Source: Chitinophaga niabensis (GTDB lineage Bacteria; Bacteroidota; Bacteroidia; Chitinophagales; Chitinophagaceae). Taken from it: a stretch of 64,000 nt of DNA. This document shows positions 37,201 to 46,900 of this stretch, piece by piece. The stretch spans positions 1 to 64,000 of the forward strand of contig JAFIGY010000014.1 of assembly GCA_017849435.1 (NCBI GenBank), given 5' to 3'. The notes beneath the pieces were generated by a model. It made no database searches, was not told where the DNA came from, and saw nothing but the letters and a program-made list of their open reading frames with translations. The first letter of the stretch is position 1. The number at the start of each line of letters is the position of its first letter. The translations under genes were made by a program, and so were the position numbers.

Positions 37201-37877
37201 TTGAGCGTGTAATAACCGCCATGAATACCGTAGCTGCGTAAAGGATGGTGCGTAGCGAAAATCAGCAGCTTACCGGGGTTCAGTGCTGCAATTTCCCCGA
37301 TAGCGGCGAGCACTTCATCTTCCGTTTTATAATCGCAGCCGGATTCGAGTCCTGGTTTTTTACCGGGATACAACCACCATTCACTGTCCATCACGATCAG
37401 GAGTACATCTGATCCTAAAGGGACTGCGATAGGGCCAGGGCACCCGTTCTTAGGTAGAAAGAGCACATTGGGAAGCAGGAGGGAATCGATGTATTGCTGC
37501 TGGTTGCGGATCTGCTGCCAGCCATCGGGTTTGTGCTTTGACCAGTCGTGATTGCCCGGAATGAAGATACCCTGCGCCGCCGTTCGCTTCACCAGGTTCA
37601 CCTGGTAATCCAGGATTGATCTGGCTGTTTCATAACCGGGGTCGGATGCATCGGGTAACCCTAACGGATACACGTTATCGCCGAGAAAAAGTACCGTACT
37701 CCTGCCTTTATTCAGATCGACATACTTACGAACGGCATCCACCACGGTATTCCTGCCGTTATGCATCTCTCCGGCATCTCCTATCAGGATAATACGCTGC
37801 TGCACACTATCCGTTTGCGCCGCACAAAAAGCAGAGACGAATAAAGACGACAGGAGCGCGAAATATTTTAGCTGCAT
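34242..37877 (-). CDS. phosphoesterase / kinase-like / outer-membrane barrel fusion
   Basis: 1211 aa, secreted. Signal peptide 1-20. The calcineurin-like phosphoesterase domain (about 25-340) has the full metal set: Asp34 in GDAGE, Asp67/Asn68 in LGDNVY, Asn109/His110 in GNHDW, THHPL and SGHDH. The middle region (about 420-760) carries DMYIADWDRHEDQWRW (near 580) and IPRDRDQAFF (near 606), a spacing that recalls the catalytic and metal-binding Asp motifs of CotH/Fam20-type kinases (inference only). The C-terminal 400 residues are a BamA/Omp85-like beta barrel with GGTGGLRGFRNNRFAG and terminal Phe. It would display a phosphatase at the outer membrane. A lipoprotein gene ends 3 nt before its start. 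Confidence 0.85.
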   Translation of the reverse strand: MQLKYFALLSSLFVSAFCAAQTDSVQQRIILIGDAGEMHNGRNTVVDAVRKYVDLNKGRSTVLFLGDNVYPLGLPDASDPGYETARSILDYQVNLVKRTAAQGIFIPGNHDWSKHKPDGWQQIRNQQQYIDSLLLPNVLFLPKNGCPGPIAVPLGSDVLLIVMDSEWWLYPGKKPGLESGCDYKTEDEVLAAIGEIAALNPGKLLIFATHHPLRSYGIHGGYYTLKQHIFPLTDAKRNLYLPLPVIGSVYPLVRGVFGTREDLPHPLYRKMIKGIESAIPADAPVVFVSGHDHTLQLIRDQARHYVVSGAGAKENRVKKGRKSLFASNLNGYSVIEVMQNGTVRLNFYDDQSAQPIFSQTLLNLAEYRRQQQQHAAEPRPPAMTVAPDPQYAKVNGLHRFLLGDNYRQVWATPLTFPTIDLDTIKGGLKIIKRGGGKQTRSLRLEDKSENEWVLRSLRKWPLTAIPEALRETFAREVVQDQISAANPYAPLAVSALAAAAGVPHTHPQFVYLADDTTLGIYRKDFANGVYLLEEREPVTTSKTYNTEKLLEHLLDDNDNQVNQQAMLQARLLDMYIADWDRHEDQWRWYAEKNKKAKTFFPIPRDRDQAFFINQGLLPRMMSRPWLLPSIQGFRKKIPDINGFNFSSRYFDRNFLNGLSEAQWQEQSKAFAAAMTDSVIQAAVAQFPDTIRRQVGDMMISTLQARRNILPQQALKYYRFLAKGVDITGSKKNEQFTITRLPGGKVHVEARKISKKGELEQTLYDRTFDPAQTKQIAVYGLGGEDRFIIRGETGTPIRIRLIGGKKGDTYIDSSSGGGGKRIFIYDLDNGKDSFAIGRREKLKLSTNKNVIAYQRTAYKYNKLMPLLAAAYTLDDGLLLGVGGQYIGQGFRKDSFAVKHTITALHSLATKAYQFRYEGQFKEAVGKADLIVNALAKAPHNTMNFFGYGNETAFESVTHKRIRYYRSRFNLYSAGVSLRQRLTQQVSVFIGPSITAVTLEPEDNKGRYLRNFTDNKLDSAFLFQNKVYGGLHGTLHIDTRDNHIVPTRGLLWTTTLSGNAGLNTYSNNYAQIRTDMSIYASFGLPANLVFVARFGGGTTWGNPEFFQSLSLGGTGGLRGFRNNRFAGRSMAYNNMEMRLKLFDFTSYILPGSVGLIAFNDVGRVWVDGEHSRQWHNGFGGGFYFSPVNMLIVTAELGHSNEETLPYVTLGFKF

Positions 37878-37880
37878 GGA

Positions 37881-38726
37881 TTATGGCTGAGGTTGATATA
37901 TAAATTTCAGAATGTCGGCGGTTTTATCTTCATTTCCTTCGTTGGAAATGTACATATCGCCGTTAGGGGCGAAGGCGATGCCTTCCGGTTGATTGAAGGT
38001 ACGGCGGGGCAGATGATGGTATTCCTGCACTTTGCCGTTCATATCGGTGATCACCAGTAACTTATTAATGGAGCATACGATATACAATCTTTTTTCGATG
38101 GGATGGATGGCTACGCCGGAAGGGCGAAGGTCGTGGTTGAGTTCCGGTATTCCCGCCGCGCTGATCTGGTAAGCAGGTTGAGCAATGTACTTTTTGCTGT
38201 CCATCGGGAACGCATAAACGCTGGTTACGCCTTTCCCTTTATCCGCTTCACAATTCTTACAAATCACGAAGGTGGTGTTTTGGGAGGAGTCGTAATAGGC
38301 CGCTTCAAATTCGCGGCTCAGCCCGTCTTTTGGGAAATGATAAGGGGTGGAGGAGGTAGAGTCGGTAAAAAGATGATGTACGTGATAGAGCGTTCCATTA
38401 CTTTTTAATACCAGCCAGTCCTTTCCCGTGAACAGCACTTCCTCATAATCGCCGTCTTTCCCGAATTTCCAGCTGGGGTAGGCCCGCTTTGTGCGGAGGC
38501 TGATCTGAAAAAGTTTTCCCTGTTCATCATTCATGGCAATGAAATGGTCTTCATCCCCATAATACACCAGTCCTGATATCTCCTGCATAGACTCTCTGAC
38601 CCTGAACCGCTCCGGTTGATCCATCCGATAGCCTTTTGGGGAAGTATATTTCTTCTGCTGCCGTTCGCCGAGCGCCTGGCAGGAGATCAGGAAGATCAGC
38701 AGGCAATAAAGTTTGATCGCCTTCAT
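37881..38726 (-). CDS. SdiA-regulated-type (YjiK-like) beta-propeller lipoprotein
   Basis: 281 aa with a lipobox LIFLISC (Cys16), so it is a lipoprotein. The rest reads as a beta-propeller with repeats such as QEISGLVYYGDEDHFIAMNDEQG, DLRPSGVAIHPIEKRLYIVC and PEGIAFAPNGDMYISNEGN (cited in parts), as in the SdiA-regulated/YjiK family. Its function is not known. Start ATG 38726; the longer reading from 38831 would hide the lipobox. The gene is 3 nt upstream of the phosphoesterase-barrel gene, so the two proteins probably act together at the outer membrane. Confidence 0.83.
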   Translation of the reverse strand: MKAIKLYCLLIFLISCQALGERQQKKYTSPKGYRMDQPERFRVRESMQEISGLVYYGDEDHFIAMNDEQGKLFQISLRTKRAYPSWKFGKDGDYEEVLFTGKDWLVLKSNGTLYHVHHLFTDSTSSTPYHFPKDGLSREFEAAYYDSSQNTTFVICKNCEADKGKGVTSVYAFPMDSKKYIAQPAYQISAAGIPELNHDLRPSGVAIHPIEKRLYIVCSINKLLVITDMNGKVQEYHHLPRRTFNQPEGIAFAPNGDMYISNEGNEDKTADILKFIYQPQP

Positions 38727-38808
38727 AGGCTCTTCTTTAGCAGGTAAATTTAACGCAAAAAATGCCGTAATTTGGAAGAGAATTCTTCTCCCATAAATAC
38801 AATATCCG

Positions 38809-39999
38809 ATGGAAATAAGTTCAGTGATCACGGCCGCGCAGACTTATGTTACTACCCGGTTTGAGCAACATCCTGATCCCGTGCTGGTTTATCACAACCT
38901 CGTGCATACGCAGCAGGTGGTACAGGCCGCGGAGCAGATAGCGGCCTTTTACCGGCTCACGGAAGGCGACCAGCTGGTAGTGTTCCTGGCCGCCTGGTTC
39001 CATGATATCGGGTATCTGCAGGGAAGCCGGGGCAATCATGAGCAAACCGGTGCGGATGCGGCCCGCGTTTTTATCGGCGAGCAGCAGTTGCCGGAAAGCG
39101 TAGCGCAGGCGGTGGCCGACTGCATCCTTGCCACCCGTATCCCGCAAACACCAAAGAACCTGTTGGAGCAGATCGTATGTGATGCGGACCTCTTTCACCT
39201 CGGGAGCAGGGATTTTAACAAAAGGAACAAATTGCTGCGCGCGGAAATGGAGATGGCGACCGGGCAGGCGATATCCGGCGCGGAATGGACCAGAACGAGC
39301 ATTGCATTCCTGGAATCGCATTACTACCATACCGCTTATTGTCAAACATTGCTGAAACAGCAGAAAGAGGAGAACCTCGCTAAATTGCGGACGAAGCTGG
39401 AGAAAAAGGAGAACGAAGCGTCGGAAGCTGCGATAGCAATAGCGAAGATGCCGAAAGTGAAAAAACCGGAAAGAGGCGTGGAAACGATGTTCCGCACTAC
39501 CAGTACCAATCACATCCGGTTAAGCTCCATGGCGGATTCCAAGGCACACATTATGATCACGGTGAATTCTATCATCATATCCGTGTTGCTGAGCCTCCTG
39601 CTGCGCCGGTTGGAAGACTTCCCTAATTTTATCCTTCCTGCCGTCCTTTTTCTTACCACCAGTGTGGTCACTATCGTGTTCTCCGTACTCGCCACCCGCC
39701 CCAATATCACTACAGGCCGGTTCACGGATGAGGACATACGAAATAAGAAAGCCAACCTGCTTTTCTTCGGAAACTTTCACCAGATGTCGTATAAGGATTA
39801 TGAAGAGGGGATGGAAACCATCATGAAGAATGGGGAATATCTCTATAGCAATATGATCCACGACATTTATAACCTCGGGGTAGTGCTCGGTCACAAGTAC
39901 CGCCTGCTGCGGATCGCATATAATACTTTTATGTTCGGTATCATCGCGTCTGTTATTGCGTTTACGGTGGCCGCTATATTTTTTCCTATAAAAGGATAG
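38809..39999 (+). CDS. HD-domain phosphohydrolase fused to Pycsar-effector-like (PycTM) domain
   Basis: 396 aa. The N-terminal HD domain (about 20-150) has the metal ligands His33, His65/Asp66 (WFHDIGY) and Asp125/127 (CDADLF). After a charged linker (about 175-225), the C-terminal part matches the PycTM/DUF5706 family: NHIRLSSMADSKAHIMITVN followed by two hydrophobic helices (about 250-268, 277-298) and a third near 370-392. In Pycsar defence systems PycTM proteins bind cCMP/cUMP and disrupt the membrane. Here no cyclase is adjacent. HD domains hydrolyse nucleotides or cyclic nucleotides. The gene starts a tight run with ppk1. The start lies within the divergent lipoprotein region. Confidence 0.85.
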   Translation: MEISSVITAAQTYVTTRFEQHPDPVLVYHNLVHTQQVVQAAEQIAAFYRLTEGDQLVVFLAAWFHDIGYLQGSRGNHEQTGADAARVFIGEQQLPESVAQAVADCILATRIPQTPKNLLEQIVCDADLFHLGSRDFNKRNKLLRAEMEMATGQAISGAEWTRTSIAFLESHYYHTAYCQTLLKQQKEENLAKLRTKLEKKENEASEAAIAIAKMPKVKKPERGVETMFRTTSTNHIRLSSMADSKAHIMITVNSIIISVLLSLLLRRLEDFPNFILPAVLFLTTSVVTIVFSVLATRPNITTGRFTDEDIRNKKANLLFFGNFHQMSYKDYEEGMETIMKNGEYLYSNMIHDIYNLGVVLGHKYRLLRIAYNTFMFGIIASVIAFTVAAIFFPIKG

Positions 40000-40008
40000 G
40001 CTTGCAAC

Positions 40009-42003
40009 ATGACATCCTCCATGTTTTATGACCGTGACCTGAGCTGGCTTTCATTCAACTACCGCGTACTGATGATGGCGGCGGATGAAAACGTACCGCT
40101 ATATGAACGTATCCGGTTCTTATCGATCTTCTCTTCCAACCTCGATGAATTTTTCCGTGTGCGCATGCCGGCGCTGTTGGCGTTGCGGCAGCTGGACGAT
40201 ACATCCGGAGGCGTTCTTGCCCGCGTACAGCAAACGGTGGCATCACAACTCGAAGCGTATGGAAAGATATTCACCGGCGATATTTTACCGGCGCTGGAGC
40301 GGGAAGGTATTCATCTTTACTATGGTGACCCTGTCCGGAAGGAACATGCATCCGCCATCCGCGACTATTTCCTGTCCATCGTATCCGGCTTCCTGCAACC
40401 TGTTCACATCCTGCTGGATCAGCCGGCGGAAACCTTCCTGGAGAACAACGCCCTTTACCTGATCGTTTGCTTTGCAGGCGATGCGCACGCGGTGGTGAAC
40501 ATCCCTTCCGCGCAGCTCCCGCGCTTCCTGCAGCTGCCGGATCAATGTATCATATTCCTCGATGACGTGATCCGGCATCATTTGCCGGATATTTTTCCCG
40601 GAAAGGAAGTGACCGGTTGTTTCAGCGTGAAAGTAACGCGGGATGCGGAAATAGCGGTAGATGAGTTCAGCGGGGAACTGTTGCAGAAAGTGGAAACGAT
40701 GCTGGTACAGCGCGAACTGGGCCTGCCCACCCGTTTCCTGTACGACATGAAAATGCCGCAGGAGCTCGTGTTGCGCCTGGCCGCCTACTTCAGGGTGCTG
40801 CCGCAGGAGATGGTTACCGGTGGGCGGTACCATCACCTGAAGGACCTGGCGGATCTGCCCATGCCGGTAAAGAAATCTTCGTTCACCTATCCTCCCATGC
40901 CCCCCGCCCGGGTACGCCCCCTGGATGGGGAAACCCGCCTTTTGGATACCGTTCTGAAGGGAGACATGTTGCTACATGTTCCTTACCAGCATTACGACTA
41001 TATCCTGCGCTATTTCAATGAAGCCGCAATAGACCCTGATGTACAGGAGATTTACGTCACGCTCTACCGGGTAGCATCCGGCTCGCAGATCGTGCATGCG
41101 CTCATGAGCGCAGCGCGTAACGGAAAGCAGGTAACGGTGATGGTAGAACTGAAAGCCCGGTTCGATGAAGCGAACAATGTAAGATGGGCTAAGCGGATGA
41201 AAGATACCGGTATAAAAATACTCTACAGCATCCCCGGGTTGAAGGTACATGCGAAAGTAGCATTGATCAAACGGAAGAGGGGGCGCAAGTGGGATCACGT
41301 AGGGCTGCTGGCCACCGGGAATTTTAATGAGAGCACCGCCCGGTTCTATACAGACCATGTGCTTCTCACCGCGCACAGCGGTATCACGCAGGAGCTGGAA
41401 CTGCTTTTCATCTACATGCAAACAGGCATTGTGCCGGCAGCATACAATTTCATTCACTTCGAACATTTGCTGGTGGGGCAGTTCAACCTGATGGACCGCT
41501 TTACCGAAATGATCCGGCGGGAAGCGGAAAACGCCCGTGCAGGTTTCCCGGCCCGGATCGTTATCAAACTGAATAACCTTCAGGAAAAACAAATGATCAA
41601 CGAGCTGTATACGGCGGCAGAAGCCGGTGTGGAGATAGACCTGATCGTACGGAGCATTTGTTGCATCCTGCCCCGGAAGAACATTCGCATTCGCCGGATC
41701 GTGGACCGTTACCTGGAACATGCCCGGGTATTCATTTTCCATAACCGGGGAGAAGAGGAAGTGTTCACGGGATCCGCAGACTGGATGGAGCGTAACCTCC
41801 ATCGCAGGATAGAGGTTTGTTTTCCCATATATGACCCCGTATACGGGCAGCAGGTAAAAGATATTCTGGCTTTCCAGTTGGCGGATAACACAAATGCCGT
41901 AATATTGGATGAAGAAATCAACAACCTGCCGGCCGGAAAGCAGCCTGGTGAACGGGATGTTAATGCACAGCAGGCGATCTATGCTTATGTGCATCAACTT
42001 TAA
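40009..42003 (+). CDS. ppk1: polyphosphate kinase 1
   Basis: 664 aa, slightly shorter than the usual 690. N-terminal domain: YDRDLSWLSFNYRVLMMA and NLDEFFRVRMPAL. The phosphoacceptor His414 is in VHAKVALIKR, followed by LLATGNFNESTARFYTDH; a second conserved His lies in RYLEHARVFIF, and GSADWMERNLHRRIEVCFP forms the C-terminal PLD-like motif. It makes polyphosphate from ATP, reversibly. It starts 9 nt after the HD-PycTM gene. Confidence 0.96.
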   Translation: MTSSMFYDRDLSWLSFNYRVLMMAADENVPLYERIRFLSIFSSNLDEFFRVRMPALLALRQLDDTSGGVLARVQQTVASQLEAYGKIFTGDILPALEREGIHLYYGDPVRKEHASAIRDYFLSIVSGFLQPVHILLDQPAETFLENNALYLIVCFAGDAHAVVNIPSAQLPRFLQLPDQCIIFLDDVIRHHLPDIFPGKEVTGCFSVKVTRDAEIAVDEFSGELLQKVETMLVQRELGLPTRFLYDMKMPQELVLRLAAYFRVLPQEMVTGGRYHHLKDLADLPMPVKKSSFTYPPMPPARVRPLDGETRLLDTVLKGDMLLHVPYQHYDYILRYFNEAAIDPDVQEIYVTLYRVASGSQIVHALMSAARNGKQVTVMVELKARFDEANNVRWAKRMKDTGIKILYSIPGLKVHAKVALIKRKRGRKWDHVGLLATGNFNESTARFYTDHVLLTAHSGITQELELLFIYMQTGIVPAAYNFIHFEHLLVGQFNLMDRFTEMIRREAENARAGFPARIVIKLNNLQEKQMINELYTAAEAGVEIDLIVRSICCILPRKNIRIRRIVDRYLEHARVFIFHNRGEEEVFTGSADWMERNLHRRIEVCFPIYDPVYGQQVKDILAFQLADNTNAVILDEEINNLPAGKQPGERDVNAQQAIYAYVHQL

Positions 42004-42014
42004 GATACAGCAAG

Positions 42015-42518
42015 ATGGCGAAAGCAATGTCCACAGAAAAATTTGTAAGGCTGGTGAATAACCGGCGGCGTTTTTCGCTGTTCCTGCTGTACAAATTACC
42101 CAGCGCGTGGCTGGCTGGCGTGCGGGTGCAGCAAATGAACAGGCAGACCTGCACCACGGTGGTGCCTTACCGCTGGTGGTCGCAGAACCCCTTCGGCTCC
42201 ACTTACTTCGCCTGCCTGGCGATGGCGGCCGAAATGAGCTCGGGTCTTCACGCTATGGCGCACATCAGCGACGCCGGTATTCGTGTATCCATGCTCGTTA
42301 CTGGCATGGAAGCACTTTTCTTCAAGAAGGCAAAAGGCAAAACCTGGTTCACCTGCGATGCGGGGGACCGCATCCGCGAAGCCATCGCCCATACCGTACG
42401 TACAGGCGAGCCTGTTACAAATACCTTTAACGTCACGGGTGTATCCGCGGATGGCACGGAGATTGCGCAATTCCTCATCACCTGGAGCTTCAAAAGCACT
42501 ACCGGGAACAAGACATAA
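42015..42518 (+). CDS. DUF4442 hotdog-fold protein
   Basis: 167 aa. Fits the DUF4442 family of hotdog (thioesterase-like) proteins: PSAWLAGVRV near 35, WWSQNPFGSTYFACLAMAAE with the expected long helix, and C-terminal strands DGTEIAQFLITWSFK. Members are predicted acyl-CoA thioesterase-like proteins, with few experiments. It is 11 nt after ppk1 and 12 nt before the beta-CASP gene. Confidence 0.8.
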   Translation: MAKAMSTEKFVRLVNNRRRFSLFLLYKLPSAWLAGVRVQQMNRQTCTTVVPYRWWSQNPFGSTYFACLAMAAEMSSGLHAMAHISDAGIRVSMLVTGMEALFFKKAKGKTWFTCDAGDRIREAIAHTVRTGEPVTNTFNVTGVSADGTEIAQFLITWSFKSTTGNKT

Positions 42519-42530
42519 AAAAAGAGCATT

Positions 42531-43934
42531 ATGAAGATTGCATTTCACGGGGCCGCCAGAACCGTTACCGGGTCCAAGCACCTCATCACCCTCAAGAACG
42601 GTAAGAAAATATTGCTGGACTGCGGCATGTATCAGGGTATGGGCAAAGATACCGTGCCCCTGAACCTCGATTTCGGGTTTGAACCTTCGGAAGTGGACGT
42701 AATGATCCTTTCCCATGCCCACATCGACCACTCCGGGCTTATTCCCAGGCTTTGCAAAATGGGCTACAAAGGGAAGATCTATTGCACCCGGGCTTCCCGC
42801 GATCTCACGGAAGTGCTCCTGCTGGATTCCGCGGAGATACAGGAAGATGATATCAAGTTTGTGAACAAGAAAAATGCCCGTGAAGGCAAACCATATGTTC
42901 AGCCGCTCTACACCATCGATGACGCTAAGCGCGCGGTGATGCAGTTACGTCCGGTTGAGTATGGAGAATGGTTTAAGATTGACGAAGATGTACAGGTGTT
43001 CTTTACTGATGCCGGCCACATCATCGGCAGTGCCTGCGTGCATCTGCGTATCACCGAAGCGGGCAGAACGCAGCAGGTTACTTTCAGTGGTGACCTTGGC
43101 CGCTACGGCGATCCCATCCTCAAATCACCGGAAGTATTCCCGCAGGCGGATTATATCATCATGGAATCCACTTACGGCAGCACGCTGCATGAGGCGCTTG
43201 CGCCTTCCGATGATGAGCTGTTGCGTTATATCCGCGAAACCTGCGTGGAGAAGAAAGGTAAGCTCATCATTCCAGCATTCAGCGTAGGCCGTACGCAGGA
43301 ACTGCTCTATTCGCTCAACAACGCACAGCTGGCGGGCAAACTGCCGAAGGTGGACCTCTTTGTGGACAGCCCGCTTTCCATGGAAGCGACAGATGTGACC
43401 CGGCAGCACCCCGAGTGCTTTAATAAGAAATTGCAGAAGGTGCTGGAGGTGGATGACGATCCGTTCGGTTTCCCCGGGCTCCGTTACATCCGGTCTGTAG
43501 ACGAATCCAAGCAGCTGAACTTCCGTAAAGAACCCTGCGTGATCATCTCCGCATCAGGTATGGCGGAAGCGGGACGTGTGAAGCATCATATCGCCAATAA
43601 CATCGAAGACCCGAAAAATACGATTCTCATTGTTGGGTATTGTGAACCGGAATCTCTCGGCGGCCGGCTTATGAATGGCGCCAAAGAGGTATCTATCTAC
43701 GGCGAAAGGCATGAAGTGAAAGCGCAGGTAGGCGTAATCCGCTCCATGAGCGCCCATGGCGATTATGAAGATATGAGCCAGTGGCTGGCCTGCCAGGATC
43801 CGAAAGCGGTTCAGCGTTTATTCCTTGTGCATGGCGAATACGAAGTACAGAAAATATTCCGCAACTGGTTGCTGAAGAAAGGTTTCCTTGACATCGAGAT
43901 ACCGGAGCGGCACAGCGAAACCGGCCTCGGTTAA
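42531..43934 (+). CDS. MBL-fold beta-CASP RNase-like hydrolase
   Basis: 467 aa. The metallo-beta-lactamase motif HAHIDHSG gives His62, His64, Asp66 and His67. Later ligands are in FTDAGHIIGSA and FSGDLGRYGDP, a beta-CASP insert follows (FSVGRTQELL), and the Zn-dependent metallohydrolase RNA-specificity domain has GMAEAGRVKHH, SMSAHGDYEDM and LVHGE. Such proteins (YSH1/CPSF-73-like and bacterial RNase J relatives) process or degrade RNA. The stop overlaps the convergent kinase gene by 4 nt. Confidence 0.92.
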   Translation: MKIAFHGAARTVTGSKHLITLKNGKKILLDCGMYQGMGKDTVPLNLDFGFEPSEVDVMILSHAHIDHSGLIPRLCKMGYKGKIYCTRASRDLTEVLLLDSAEIQEDDIKFVNKKNAREGKPYVQPLYTIDDAKRAVMQLRPVEYGEWFKIDEDVQVFFTDAGHIIGSACVHLRITEAGRTQQVTFSGDLGRYGDPILKSPEVFPQADYIIMESTYGSTLHEALAPSDDELLRYIRETCVEKKGKLIIPAFSVGRTQELLYSLNNAQLAGKLPKVDLFVDSPLSMEATDVTRQHPECFNKKLQKVLEVDDDPFGFPGLRYIRSVDESKQLNFRKEPCVIISASGMAEAGRVKHHIANNIEDPKNTILIVGYCEPESLGGRLMNGAKEVSIYGERHEVKAQVGVIRSMSAHGDYEDMSQWLACQDPKAVQRLFLVHGEYEVQKIFRNWLLKKGFLDIEIPERHSETGLG

Positions 43935-46900
43935 TCTTCCAGCAGGGGGAACCAGAGGTTGACCCTTGTGCCGCAGGCTTTGCCTGTGATATCTTTCAGA
44001 TCCTCCATATCAAAAGAAGCATTCATATTGTACCGGCTGTTGTATAACTGCAGCCGGTCTTTTGTTATCTGGAGGCCCCGGGAAATGTGCTTCGGATGGC
44101 TCTGTAGTTTGAATGCGGTGGCGGCTTCCCGCCCGATACCATTATCTTCCACGATGCAATGGATCTTATCGTCTTCCCGGATGAATTCGATGCTGAGGAG
44201 GCCCTTTTCTTCCTTGTGCAACAGGCCATGCCAGATGGCATTCTCCACAAACGGCTGAATCACCATGGCGGGGATCTCTGTGAAATCCGCGTTCAGCAAG
44301 GGATCTATCTCAATGCGGTAATTGAACTGATCCGCCAGGCGCAGCTTTTCCAGTTCCATATAGTTTTCCAGCATTTCCGTTTCACGGCTGATGGATATGT
44401 TATTCAGCTGTGAATGGTCCAATACATTGCGGATCAGGCGGGCGAACCGGCCCAGGTATTCAAGCGCCTGCTCCGTTTCGTTCTTCATCATGAAGGTCTG
44501 AATGGAGTTGAGCGAGTTGAAGATGAAATGTGGATTCATCTGTGCCCGTAAAGCTTTCATTTCCAGCTGCGCCAACTCTTCGCGGAAGGCAGCCCGTTCT
44601 TTCGCCTCTTTCTTCACCAGGTGCACCCTGAACCGGAAGTATCCGTATATCAGCGCCAGCGCCACCAATATACACAAGGCCCTGAACCACCAGGTCTGCC
44701 AGAACGCCGGCAATATTTTGATCTTAAGTGTGGTGATATTGCGGGACGATAATCCTGCCATGTTCATGCTCTTTACCAAAAAGGTATAAGTGCCGGGCGG
44801 CAGATCCGTGTAACGGGCCACCAGCAGGTTTTCTGCCGGTATCCAGCCGTGATCTACCCCCATCAGCTGATAGGAATAGCGCAATTTTTCATCGTGGTAT
44901 TGCAGGGATTTGAAAGCGATGCTGATGAAGTTCTGGTCGTGTTTCAATACCAGCGGTCTGTTGGAACCTACCACAGAGTCCACAATGACGGGTTGTTCCT
45001 GCATCCGGAAATCCGTGATCGTAACATCCGGCGGTGGCAGTTTTACCTGGAGCTGATCGGCGGAAAATGCAATGACGTGGTTGGATGCACCTACGAGCAG
45101 GTTGCTGTTGAGAAGAACGGCAATACGGCGGCGTGTACGCCGGCGATTGTCTATGATATCGTCATTCTGTATGAAAGCAGATAATTGCTGATCGGACACG
45201 CGAAGTTTATAGAACCCGAAAGGCGTGGTGAACCAGATATGCCGGTCGTCCGCCCGCCGCATACAAAGGATCCACTCATCAAAATGCGTATCGTCGATTT
45301 GCTGGGCCGCCCAGGTGTTGCGCAGGGGATTGTAGAAATAGATACCGTGCTCCGTTCCGGCCAGCAGGAGGCTGTCGTTATAACGCAATAACGCCGTGAT
45401 GTTCTCTATGCGGTTGCCCTGGAACCGAAAGATCACCTTCTTTTCCACCCGTTCGGTTTTTTTATTGAACCGGAGGATGCCCCCGGAGCCGGAAGCGATC
45501 CAGAGAATGGAGTCCCCTTGCGGCACAATCTCCGTGACAGGCACGCTGTTTCCCGTGTGCGAAAGCAGTTGGGGGTATGTGCGGGCTTCGCCGGTAGAGG
45601 GGTTCCATCGCACCAATCCGTCTTTATACAAACCTACCCACACAAGCGTGTCGCTTTCGGGGAACATGGTCAGCACCGGCTGATCATTAAATGCAGGTAC
45701 TTTTTGATGCACGAAGCTCTTGTGCACGGGATCAAAAACGGAGACGAACCCGTTCTCCTGCCCAACGAGTATCTTTCCGCACGGCAACTCTGCAAAACCC
45801 CATACCAGTCCTCTTGCCTCCGGGATACCGCTGTTACCCGGGCCGTGAGGATACAGGGCCTTGAGCTGCAATTGCCCGTCCAGCCAGGCAAACCCCGCTC
45901 CCCAATATCCAATATATGCGTCACCGTTAGATGCCACAAAAACGCCGGTCACTTCCGAACGCGGCAGTTGCAGGTCGGTTCCCGGAAAACGCGAGCGATG
46001 GTCGAGGCGGGAAAAGGAAAGGTTATGCAGGCTCATGATATTGATCCCGCGATCGGTGCCTACCCAGAGATGACCGTCCCGGTCGCTGAGCAGGCAATTG
46101 GATTCGTAGTTGTAATGCAGGCCCAGTTTGTCGGCATTATTACCAATGATATTGAGATCGAACCGGCCGGTGGCGGTGTTATACCGGTGCAGGCCGGTAT
46201 GGTCCACGGTTACCCAAATGTTTCCCAGGACATCTTCGGTGATATCATTGGCTTTATCGAATGCGCCTTTTTGGTAAGTGAGCCCGAATTGTTTCAGATG
46301 ATTGGAGGCGGGATCGAACGCATATACGATATTATCGCCACGGGAGGCGATCCACATATGTTGCCGGCTGTCTTCAAAAAGCCTGCGCGCACTGAAGGGA
46401 ATGTTGAGCGCGGCTATGGCCTGTGGGTTGTTGTAACGGCTGTAGATCTCCTGGCGGTTGTTGCTGAGGATATACAATCCATCGTTGCCGCTGACCCAGA
46501 GGCGTCCTGCAGCATCTTCAGCCATGGCACTGTTCATTTGTAAGCGGATGCTGTCCGGTATCCCGGGGGCCCTGCGGAAGCGGTGGTAGCGCTCATCCAG
46601 CTGCAGCAATCCGGCGGAGGTGGTGGCCCATATGATCCCGTGATGATCCTGTTTGATAGTATGGCAACCGAGATCGCCCTGCATCTTCAGGGTGTTTTCC
46701 AGCGGAATGGTAGTGATATGGGCGGTAAGGGGGTCGTATACGCGGATGTTATCCGGCCCGCCGACCCATATCTTCCCGGAGCGGTCTTCATACAGGCAGA
46801 GATCGTCGTAAAATATGGAGCCCGGCAGACGGTCGAACCCGGTGATGGTGACGAGATGCTGACCGTCGTACCGTTGCAGGGCGGTGCCTGCGATCCAGAT

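Noticed and set aside
40972-42027. A 351-codon minus-strand frame across ppk1
   Set aside because: ppk1 on the plus strand has all family motifs. The opposite frame has none.
45518-46543. A 341-codon plus-strand frame inside the propeller kinase gene
   Set aside because: Shadow of the sensor propeller coding sequence; no domain.
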